This document shows positions 5,106-11,240 of a stretch of 13,323 bases of DNA, one piece after another. The translations under genes were made by a program, and so were the position numbers. This DNA is from Actinomycetota bacterium. Lineage in GTDB: Bacteria > Actinomycetota > Acidimicrobiia > Acidimicrobiales > JACCXE01. Under the pieces are notes generated by a model. It saw only the letters and a list, made by a program, of their open reading frames with translations. It was not told the DNA's origin and did no database searches. Position 1 is the first letter of the stretch; every line of letters starts with the position of its first letter. The stretch is taken from the NCBI GenBank assembly GCA_013697265.1, contig JACCXE010000437.1, positions 1 to 13,323 of the forward strand, in the 5' to 3' direction.

Positions 5106-6429
5106 CCTCGACGTCGACCCGGGCGCCAGACGCTGGCTCGATGTCGTCGATCCACAGGTACTGGGTTTGCACGATGCCGAAGCGCAGCACGTAAGCGCCG
5201 GACTCGGCCGGCGCGGCGAGCCGGCACGTCACTCGTTTGCGGCCTCCAGGCGGGATCTCACCCAACGAGGTGACGGCCGCGGCGGGCAGGGCATGGGGAT
5301 GGGGATGGTCGCCCACCGGAGCGCCCGCCTTCGTGAACCATCGATGGCCGCAGTAGATCGGAATGGCCGGATACTCACTCGACAGCCAGAACGGCGAGTT
5401 GTTGGTGATGTCGACGTCGACGTGGAGGGTGTCACCAAGCTGCGCGGTCACCGTCGTTGGGGCTGCGAGGCGAACGTCGGTGGACGTGAACCAGGCCAAG
5501 TCGGGATGCACACGACGGTTGTGCTGCCGCGCTAGGGACACGAAGTGCCTGACGGAGCGGGGCAAGTTTCGATTTTCGCCCGCCACCTTCGCGAGACGCC
5601 GTGGTGACGCAAGCAGATTGAGCAGCCCGTGTCGGCTAACCATGAGGTCGAGGTGTCGCTGCGACACCACGCGCACTGCGCCGCTGCCGGGCAACAGCGC
5701 GTACACAAATCGTGAGTAGCGCCGCAGCGCTCGGTACAGCGCTGCGGGTGGGCGGTCTTGCAGTTGCCGGAAAATGAGCGGGTTGTACTCGGCGATCACG
5801 ATGGGTCGGAAGCGGGCGAGCAGCGCGTGTGCGCCGGTGAGGGCCCGCAGCTCGCACGACTCGATGTCGAGCTTCATCAAGTCGACCCGTCCGGGCTTGC
5901 GGGTCTGCATCCAGTCGTCGAGCCGCGTCGCCGCTACGTCTTGTGGGCACGCGCTGTGCAGGTTTTCCGACACGAACGACCATGCCGACCCGTCGGGCGC
6001 GACCTCGAGTGACGTGCGCCCGGTGACGTCGAGCACGGCGGTCTCCTCGACAACGACGTTGTCGAGGGCGTTCGCATCGATGTTGAGCCGCAGATAGTGC
6101 GACGCCTCGCCGCCGGGCTCGAATGCGTACACGGTGCCCCGCGGCGTCGCCCGCGCCATGACAAGGGTCAGCACGCCGATGTTTGCGCCTATGTCCAGCG
6201 CGACTGATTCAGGCGTGAGGAGTTCGTTGAGCACGGCCATGACTTCGGGCTCGAACACGCCATGCTCGGCGACCATCTTCATCACGCTGTTGTCATCGGC
6301 GCTGCCTACGAGCGTGAAGGTCGCTCCCTGCGGCGTCGTGAATTCGGCGGACGTGTCAGATGGAGCGATGGCGTGGAGGCTACCGTTCGACTGTGTTGAT
6401 GGGATGGCTTCGGCGGGCCCTGCACCCAC
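5074..6429 (-). CDS. FkbM family methyltransferase with C-terminal beta-sandwich domain
   Basis: Numbering from the GTG at 6429 (451 residues), the N-terminal half is a SAM-dependent FkbM methyltransferase: ALDIGANIGVLTLV (78-90, motif I), GTVYAFEPG (98-106), and LMKLDIESCELRALTGA (184-200), the FkbM signature K-D-E-G/S-x-E-x-x-L. Such enzymes O-methylate sugars or lipids. Residues ~308-445 form a separate domain with beta-sandwich character (DTLHVDVDITNNSPFWL, GHRW, PPGGRKRVTCRLAAP, GAYVLRFGIVQ). It resembles the accessory domains found with glycan methyltransferases and O-antigen-binding modules. The start is ambiguous. GTG 6429 overlaps the divergent gene and lacks a Shine-Dalgarno sequence; an ATC at 6369 lies 7 nt after a TAGCCT -10-like box; the ATG at 6282 would remove part of the conserved N-terminus. 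The 3' end overlaps the acyltransferase gene by 32 bp. Confidence 0.85.
   Translation of the reverse strand: MGAGPAEAIPSTQSNGSLHAIAPSDTSAEFTTPQGATFTLVGSADDNSVMKMVAEHGVFEPEVMAVLNELLTPESVALDIGANIGVLTLVMARATPRGTVYAFEPGGEASHYLRLNIDANALDNVVVEETAVLDVTGRTSLEVAPDGSAWSFVSENLHSACPQDVAATRLDDWMQTRKPGRVDLMKLDIESCELRALTGAHALLARFRPIVIAEYNPLIFRQLQDRPPAALYRALRRYSRFVYALLPGSGAVRVVSQRHLDLMVSRHGLLNLLASPRRLAKVAGENRNLPRSVRHFVSLARQHNRRVHPDLAWFTSTDVRLAAPTTVTAQLGDTLHVDVDITNNSPFWLSSEYPAIPIYCGHRWFTKAGAPVGDHPHPHALPAAAVTSLGEIPPGGRKRVTCRLAAPAESGAYVLRFGIVQTQYLWIDDIEPASGARVDVEVTEREPSASA
6377..6386. promoter_or_regulatory. Overlapping divergent -10 elements
   Basis: AGGCTACCGT reads TACCGT on the plus strand (6381-6386) and TAGCCT on the minus strand (6382-6377), sharing the central TA. 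On the plus strand 6 bp separate it from GTG 6393, which is in frame two codons before ATG 6399. On the minus strand 7 bp separate it from an in-frame ATC at 6369. The arrangement suggests one symmetric element firing both ways with leaderless or nearly leaderless mRNAs. No good -35 was found. Confidence 0.4.
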
Positions 6430-7370
6430 GCGAGCTGGCGAAGCAGGCCAAGACCGAATACGGCCGGGCGCACGCGCTGGCTGAGCGTTTGAGTGCCGGT
6501 ACTGAGGTGCTGGCCGAGAGCGCCCAGTTCCTCGAACGGACCGCGTCGAGCGCCAATGACGCGGTCGAAAAGCTCGCAGCGGTATTGGCCGGCGGCATCG
6601 AAGACGTGGTCGCGGCGACGCCGCGGCTTTCCGATTCGGCGTTGCGCGGCTTCGTTGGCGGCAAGCCCACTGATCTCACGCCGGGCGCCGCGCAACTCTT
6701 GGACTACGCAAGCGGATTCGACGGCTTCGCAGCGCAGGCCGGCCTGTGGTTCAACCCACCTGTGTGCGTCAGCTACGTGGAAGGTGATGTTCGCCTCGGA
6801 CCTGTGAACGAACGGATCGTCGAGATTCCGTTCGTGCTCGGCGCGCTCGCCGCCCTGCCGGCTGGTTCGGTTATCGCCGATGTCGGCGCAGCCGAGAGCA
6901 CGCTGTCGCTGTCGCTGGCGTCACTCGGCTACCGCGTGTTCGCGGTCGACCCGCGCGGCTATCCACTGTCGCATCCGAACATTACGTCTGGGGCGGCGAC
7001 TCTCGAGTCATGGGAGTGTGAGCCCGCAACGCTCGACGCAGTGGTGTGCGTCTCAGTCGTCGAACATCTGGGGCTCAACGCATACGGCGAGGGCGCCGAG
7101 GACGACGCGGGCGACGCCGCAGCCATGCAACGTATGCACTCGCTGCTCAAGCCCAACGGCTTGTTGGTGCTGACCGTGCCTGCTGGGCCGTGGGCGATCG
7201 AGGCGAACGAGCGAACCTATGACGACGACCACCTGACCCGACTACTGCATGGTTGGCGGGTTGAGTCTTCGGTCTTCGTTACCCGCACCGACGACGGCAC
7301 ATGGGTGCGCGAACCAGCGTCGGTTATCGGTGACAAACGCGGCGTCATGTTGGTGACTGCGCGCGCGTGA
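6399..7370 (+). CDS. Class I SAM-dependent methyltransferase with helical N-terminal region
   Basis: From ATG 6399 the protein has 323 residues. Residues ~5-75 are Ala/Glu/Lys/Leu-rich and probably helical, possibly coiled coil (LAKQAKTEYGRAHALAERL, FLERTASSANDAVEKLAAVL). The Rossmann methyltransferase fold follows: VIADVGAAESTLSLSLASLGY (about 158-178, motif I), RVFAVDPRGYP (second strand), LDAVVCVSVVEHLGL (motif II/III with the E-H pair) and LLKPNGLLVLTVPAGP (post-motif strand). This looks like a Methyltransf_11-type enzyme; the substrate is probably a sugar or glycan intermediate, judged by the coupled glycosyltransferase. Its stop overlaps the GTG of the next gene (GTGA), a sign of translational coupling. 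Alternative starts are GTG 6393 and ATG 6360. None has a Shine-Dalgarno sequence, which fits leaderless expression from the TACCGT box. Confidence 0.8.
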   Translation: MGWLRRALHPRELAKQAKTEYGRAHALAERLSAGTEVLAESAQFLERTASSANDAVEKLAAVLAGGIEDVVAATPRLSDSALRGFVGGKPTDLTPGAAQLLDYASGFDGFAAQAGLWFNPPVCVSYVEGDVRLGPVNERIVEIPFVLGALAALPAGSVIADVGAAESTLSLSLASLGYRVFAVDPRGYPLSHPNITSGAATLESWECEPATLDAVVCVSVVEHLGLNAYGEGAEDDAGDAAAMQRMHSLLKPNGLLVLTVPAGPWAIEANERTYDDDHLTRLLHGWRVESSVFVTRTDDGTWVREPASVIGDKRGVMLVTARA

Positions 7371-9703
7371 CTCAGGCGCCGCGGGCCTTGGTGCTCGACG
7401 TGCAGGGTTTGCAAAGCCCGCTGCATCGAGAACGCGGCATCGCCCGATTCATCCAGGGCCACGCCGCCGCGCTCGGCCGTTCCGGTCGGGTCGCGATGTT
7501 CGGGCTCAACCCAAGTTGGCCGATGGCCGCCGACCTGCCGGCCGAGTTGCTCGACTCGCCAGCCTTGCGTTGGAACACCGCGCGCGAGTTGGCCGCGGTC
7601 GAAGCGGATCGCATCGCCTATCTGCTGATGTCGCCGTTCGAGTTGGGTGCCCGCGCCGACGCCATTCAGCCGCCTGCACTCCAACACCGCGACTCGTTGC
7701 GGGTGGTCACGCTCTACGACCTGATCCCGCTCATCATGCGCGCCACGTACCTGACCGATCCGAACACCCGTCGCCGCTACGAAACCCGTCTCCGGGTGGT
7801 CGAATCCGCCGATCTGGTGTTGGCGATTTCAGAGCAATCGCGCCACGACGCGATAGAGCGGCTGGCCTTGCGCGAAGACCGCGTTGTCAATATCGGTGCC
7901 GGCCTGTCGCCCTTCTTCCGCATGGCTCGCGCGGACGAACACCCTGACCAACTCGTGCGAGCAGCGCTGCCCCAGATCACGCGGTCCTTTGTGCTGTGCG
8001 TGTCGGGCGAAGACAACAATCGCAAGAACATCGACGGTCTTATTCGCGCGTACGCGCGCCTGAGGCGCGACATGCGCGACGCGCACCAACTCGTAGTCAC
8101 CTGCAAGCTGTCACCCCAGGGCCGGGCGCTGTGGCAAGCCACAGCCGACTTAGCCGGGCTGGCGCCAAGCGACGTCGTTTTCACAGGCGGCGTGACCGAC
8201 GAGGTGCTGCGGGCGTTGTACCAAACCGCCACCGCCTCGGTGTCGCCGTCGCTCTACGAGGGCTTTGGTCTTCCTGCGGTCGAGGCGGCCGCATGCGGCT
8301 GCCCAAGCGTGGGTGCGCGCACCAGTGCGCTCGGCGAGCTCAGCGACGACGCCGGCGCCCTGTTCGATCCGACGAGTACCGACGAGATGACCGCGGTGAT
8401 GGATCGTGCGTTGGCCGACGAAGCGTGGCGGGATCAGCTCGCCCACGCGCAACAGCGCGCGTCCGGCCGATTCAACTGGGACGCAGTGGCCGCCCGCACG
8501 CTCGACGCGATCGATCGTTCGGCCCCGCCGGCCGCCCCTCGGTCTCGACCGCGGTTGCGGATGGCGATCGTGTCGCCGTTACCGCCGGTCATGTCCGGCG
8601 TGGCGGACTACACAGCGCGCGTCGTGGCGAGCCTGAGCAAGATCGCCGACGTCGACGCGTATTACACACCCAGCGGTCACGCACCGTCGGCACCGCTCGG
8701 CGCGGCGCGCGCCCGTCCCGCGGATGCTCTCGAGCGTTTCGCTACCCCCGGCATGTACGACGGGTTGATCTACGTCGTCGGCAACAGCGCCGCGCACCAC
8801 GAAGTGGTCGAGATCGCGCGGCGGGTGCCGGGCATCGTCTGGTTTCACGACGTGCGCCTCGCCGGTTTGTATCTCTCGATGCCGTCGGGCCGTTTCGACC
8901 CCGGTTGGCGTCGGGCGCGCGGCGTGATGGAAGACCGGCTGATTCGGCAATACGGGGCGCGCTTGTCCCAGGAAGTGATGGATCGCTGGAACGATCCGAC
9001 GGTGTACGACAGGCACGGCCTTGGTCTCACAGGTGAGCTCGTTGCGCGGGCGCCGCTTGTTCTCGTGAACTCCGAACACGCCGCTCGACTCGTTCGCCTC
9101 GACCAGGCCCCAACGGCGCGGCCCCTCACGATCGACGTGTTGCCCTTCGCCGCCCGCGACCCGTCCGTTCTCGCGTCGCGCAACGACACCTCTTCTGAAG
9201 TGGTCGTTCCGGGGTGGATGGACTGGATCAAGCAACCCGACGTGGCGATCGATGCCATTGCCCGCGTGCGTCAGACGTCACCAAACGTGACGCTCACGTT
9301 CGTCGGGAACATGTCCCCCGACCTCCAGCGCGACCTATGCGACCTGGCGCGAGATCTGGCCGTGCCCACGAGGTTTCTCGGCTACGTAGACGAAGCGACC
9401 TACTGGCAATCGATCGGCCGCGCCGGGTGCGCGATCGCGCTGCGCAAGGCGTCGCGGGGAGAGAGTTCGGCCGCCGCGAGCGACTGTCTGGCTGCGGGCG
9501 TTCCGGTGGTCACGAATTCCGCTACGGCTGCTGGTGGACCAGCGCTCCACGTGGTGCCCGTCGACGCGACTCCGGGCCAGGTGGCCGAGGCGGTGTTGGC
9601 TGCGCTAGCGGCGCGGCCGAACGAGGCGATTGCGCTGCCGACGTTCGACGATTTAGCCGAATCGCTATTGGAAGCGGTGAACCGAACCCATCGGGATCTC
9701 TAG
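7367..9703 (+). CDS. Two-domain GT4-type glycosyltransferase
   Basis: The 778-residue cytoplasmic protein is a tandem of two GT-B glycosyltransferases. Domain 1 (about 1-380) has the N-terminal half VVTLYDLIPLIMR, SADLVLAISEQSRHD and NIGAGLSPFF, then the nucleotide-sugar half VLCVSGEDNNRKNIDGLI and SPSLYEGFGLPAVEAAACG, with the EX7E pair E298/E306 of GT4 retaining enzymes. A Pro/Arg-rich linker (SAPPAAPRSRP) leads to domain 2 (about 397-778), which restarts with MAIVSPLPPVMSGVADYTARVV, the usual N-terminal loop. It has VWFHDVRLAGLY, VPGWMDWIKQPDVAIDA, and RKASRGESSAAASDCLAAGVPVVTN with E699; its second glutamate appears replaced. Such tandem enzymes make repeating or branched surface polysaccharides. 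The GTG start overlaps the methyltransferase stop by 4 bp. Donor and acceptor sugars cannot be inferred. Confidence 0.88.
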   Translation: MTQAPRALVLDVQGLQSPLHRERGIARFIQGHAAALGRSGRVAMFGLNPSWPMAADLPAELLDSPALRWNTARELAAVEADRIAYLLMSPFELGARADAIQPPALQHRDSLRVVTLYDLIPLIMRATYLTDPNTRRRYETRLRVVESADLVLAISEQSRHDAIERLALREDRVVNIGAGLSPFFRMARADEHPDQLVRAALPQITRSFVLCVSGEDNNRKNIDGLIRAYARLRRDMRDAHQLVVTCKLSPQGRALWQATADLAGLAPSDVVFTGGVTDEVLRALYQTATASVSPSLYEGFGLPAVEAAACGCPSVGARTSALGELSDDAGALFDPTSTDEMTAVMDRALADEAWRDQLAHAQQRASGRFNWDAVAARTLDAIDRSAPPAAPRSRPRLRMAIVSPLPPVMSGVADYTARVVASLSKIADVDAYYTPSGHAPSAPLGAARARPADALERFATPGMYDGLIYVVGNSAAHHEVVEIARRVPGIVWFHDVRLAGLYLSMPSGRFDPGWRRARGVMEDRLIRQYGARLSQEVMDRWNDPTVYDRHGLGLTGELVARAPLVLVNSEHAARLVRLDQAPTARPLTIDVLPFAARDPSVLASRNDTSSEVVVPGWMDWIKQPDVAIDAIARVRQTSPNVTLTFVGNMSPDLQRDLCDLARDLAVPTRFLGYVDEATYWQSIGRAGCAIALRKASRGESSAAASDCLAAGVPVVTNSATAAGGPALHVVPVDATPGQVAEAVLAALAARPNEAIALPTFDDLAESLLEAVNRTHRDL

Positions 9704-9722
9704 GGCGCAGCCGCTAAGAGCG

Positions 9723-9824
9723 CTACTTGCCAGCGGCGCGACGCTGGAAGCGCGTCGCTTTCAACATCTTGCGATGCTTCTTCTTGCGCATGCGCTTGCG
9801 GCGCTTCTTAATCAGTGATCCCAT
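9723..9824 (-). CDS. Small ribosomal subunit protein bS22 (AURKAIP1/COX24 domain)
   Basis: The 33-residue product starts MGSLIKKRRKRM and continues KKKHRKMLKATRFQRRAAGK. This extremely basic peptide matches the AURKAIP1/COX24-type proteins of Actinobacteria, identified as ribosomal protein bS22 in mycobacterial ribosomes, where it lies near the decoding centre. The conserved KKRRKRM-KKKHRK-L--TR-QRR pattern is complete, so I consider it intact. A longer in-frame reading from 9905 would add 27 unrelated residues and run into the tRNA gene, so ATG 9824 is the start. A TAGGGT -10 box (reverse complement of 9836-9841) lies only 11 bp before the ATG, leaving a leader of a few bases. The gene converges on the glycosyltransferase gene with a 19-bp gap and stands head to head with tRNA-Gln. 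Confidence 0.88.
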   Translation of the reverse strand: MGSLIKKRRKRMRKKKHRKMLKATRFQRRAAGK

Positions 9825-9835
9825 TTCGGGCCGAG

Positions 9836-9866
9836 ACCCTAGCGGGGTAATGGATACGACGGCCAA
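9836..9866 (-). promoter_or_regulatory. Promoter of the bS22 gene
   Basis: On the minus strand TTGGCC (9866-9861) and TAGGGT (9841-9836) are 19 bp apart, and the ATG begins 11 bp after the -10 box. The -10 is a good match; the -35 and its spacing are weaker. The mRNA would carry almost no 5' leader, so a Shine-Dalgarno sequence is absent. Confidence 0.45.
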
Positions 9867-9890
9867 CCCGGATACGGTCTTGGCCTTCAA

Positions 9891-9961
9891 TCGGGGATCG
9901 TCCAATGGCAGGACAACGGACTTTGAATCCGTGAATCGAGGTTCGACCCCTCGTCCCCGAG
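9891..9961 (+). tRNA. tRNA-Gln (anticodon TTG)
   Basis: All cloverleaf parts are present. The acceptor arm is TCGGGGA (9891-9897) paired with TCCCCGA (9954-9960), giving the U1-A72 pair typical of tRNA-Gln. The D-stem is GTCC/GGAC around AATGGCA. The anticodon stem is ACGGA/TCCGT with loop CTTTGAA (anticodon TTG, reading CAA). A 4-nt variable loop follows, then the T-stem CGAGG/CCTCG with loop TTCGACC. Base 9961 (G) is the discriminator, as usual for glutamine tRNA. CCA is not encoded. A T-run (9965-9971) directly downstream may end the transcript. A possible -10, TACGGT, lies at 9873-9878. Confidence 0.95.
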
Positions 9962-9975
9962 CGTTGTTTTTACCC

Positions 9976-10068
9976 GGCCGGGCGCCCGCAGGCCCGGCCT
10001 CCTCCGCAAAGCGGGGCCCCTCGCTTCGCTCGCCCCACTGCGGCCGTCCGCGCGGCGCGACAGCGCGG
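9976..10068. repeat. Cluster of GC-rich inverted repeats between tRNA-Gln and glmU
   Basis: Three structures follow one another. GGCCGGGC (9976-9983) and GCCCGGCC (9992-9999) form a perfect 8-bp stem with an 8-nt loop. GGGGC (10013-10017) and GCCCC (10032-10036) enclose the low-complexity TCGCTTCGCTCG. CCGCGC (10048-10053) and GCGCGG (10063-10068) form a 6-bp stem with a 9-nt loop. None is followed by a T-run, so they are not standard intrinsic terminators. They could be a factor-dependent terminator, an RNA-processing region or a dispersed repeat. Confidence 0.5.
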
Positions 10069-10142
10069 TACCTTCACCCCGATTGTTGGGTTTTCTCAGG
10101 CATGCGGTTGGGGGGCGGCCTGCACGCGGTAAACAAGATGTC

Positions 10143-11240
10143 GTGACTACCCGTCCGCTGTGTGCTGTGGTGCTCGCCGCCGGCGAGGGCACCCGCATGA
10201 TGTCGGCGCGGCCCAAGCCGCTACACCGCCTGTGCGGGCGTCCGATGGTGCTGCACGTGATTGATGCGCTGGCCGAGCTACACGTCGAGCGGGTGGTCGT
10301 GGTCGTCGGCCACGGCGCTGATCGTGTGGTGAAGACCGTCAGCGAAGACGCGCCCGAGGGCGTGCATCTGGACTTCGTCGAACAGGCCACGCAACGAGGA
10401 ACAGGCGACGCGGTGTCGGTCGGTATTACTGCGCTCCCCGACGCCGACGACCAAGACGGCGACGTGATCGTGTTGCCGGGCGACACCCCGCTGCTGCGTC
10501 CGGCCACCATCGCCGCGCTGGTGCGTCAACACCGTTCGGCCGATGCTGCGGCGACGCTGCTCACCGCGCGCGTCGCCGACCCGTATGGCTACGGCCGCGT
10601 GGTGCGCACGGCGGACGGGCGGGTGTCGCGCATTGTGGAAGAGGTCGACGCCGACATCGAAGAGCGCGAGATCAACGAGATCAACACCTCGATCTACGTC
10701 TTTCGTCAGGGCGTGCTCGCACCCGGGCTGCGCCGGGTGGTGCCTGACAACGCCAAGGGCGAGTACTACCTCACCGACGTCATCGGCGTGCTGTTCGACG
10801 CCGGCTACAGCGTTACCGCCCTCGAAGCGGCCGACTCGATGGAAGCGGCCGGCGTAAATGACCGCGCCCAACTAGCGATCGCCGAGGCCGAGTTGCGCGA
10901 CCGCACCAACGAACGATGGATGCGGCGCGGCGTCACCATGCTCGACCCCGAACACACCTACGTTGACGCCTCGGTGCAACTCGGCCCCGACGTCACGCTG
11001 TTCCCCGGCACGATCCTGCAAGGCCGAACCGTGATCGGCGAACACGCCGAGATCGGCCCCAACACGCGCCTCATCGACTGTTCCGTCGGCGAGGGCGCGG
11101 TGGTGGCCAGCAGCGTCGGGCGCCAAGCCGAGATCGCAAACCACGCCAACGTCGGTCCCTTCGCCTCGCTCGAGCCCGGCTCGCGAGTTGCCGAAGGCAC
11201 CGTCACCGGCCCCTTTTATGTGGGTACTGCGGTCGACTGA
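10143..11240 (+). CDS. glmU: GlmU-like UDP-N-acetylglucosamine pyrophosphorylase lacking the acetyltransferase part
   Basis: The N-terminal ~230 residues are a complete sugar-phosphate uridylyltransferase: VVLAAGEGTRMMSARPKPLHRL (signature LxxGxGTxM-x4-PK), EQATQRGTGDAV, VLPGDTPLL, YGRVVR, IVEEVDA, NEINTSIYVF and KGEYYLTDVI. A short left-handed beta-helix follows (VQLGPDVTLFPGTILQGRTVIGEHAEIG and so on). The protein ends at 365 residues, whereas GlmU is normally about 450-495. The missing part holds the acetyl-CoA site and the catalytic HxxY, NYDG and lysine residues, so it should convert GlcNAc-1-phosphate to UDP-GlcNAc but not acetylate glucosamine-1-phosphate. The GTG at 10143 was chosen because homology starts at once; a TTG at 10083 is an unlikely alternative. 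The stop overlaps the next start (TGATG). The usual partner prs is absent. The enzyme supplies peptidoglycan and glycan precursors in the cytoplasm. Confidence 0.85.
   Translation: MTTRPLCAVVLAAGEGTRMMSARPKPLHRLCGRPMVLHVIDALAELHVERVVVVVGHGADRVVKTVSEDAPEGVHLDFVEQATQRGTGDAVSVGITALPDADDQDGDVIVLPGDTPLLRPATIAALVRQHRSADAAATLLTARVADPYGYGRVVRTADGRVSRIVEEVDADIEEREINEINTSIYVFRQGVLAPGLRRVVPDNAKGEYYLTDVIGVLFDAGYSVTALEAADSMEAAGVNDRAQLAIAEAELRDRTNERWMRRGVTMLDPEHTYVDASVQLGPDVTLFPGTILQGRTVIGEHAEIGPNTRLIDCSVGEGAVVASSVGRQAEIANHANVGPFASLEPGSRVAEGTVTGPFYVGTAVD

Noticed and set aside
7996..9036. 346-codon plus-strand frame inside the dual glycosyltransferase
   Set aside because: It is extremely Arg-rich and out of frame with clear GT4 motifs in the other frame.
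9825..9905. Longer 60-residue form of bS22 starting at 9905
   Set aside because: The extension overlaps the tRNA-Gln gene and the TAGGGT promoter; the family starts with MGS, as at 9824.
9976..9999. GGCCGGGC/GCCCGGCC hairpin as a standard intrinsic terminator
   Set aside because: The T-run precedes the stem and no T-run follows on either strand, so it does not meet the usual definition.
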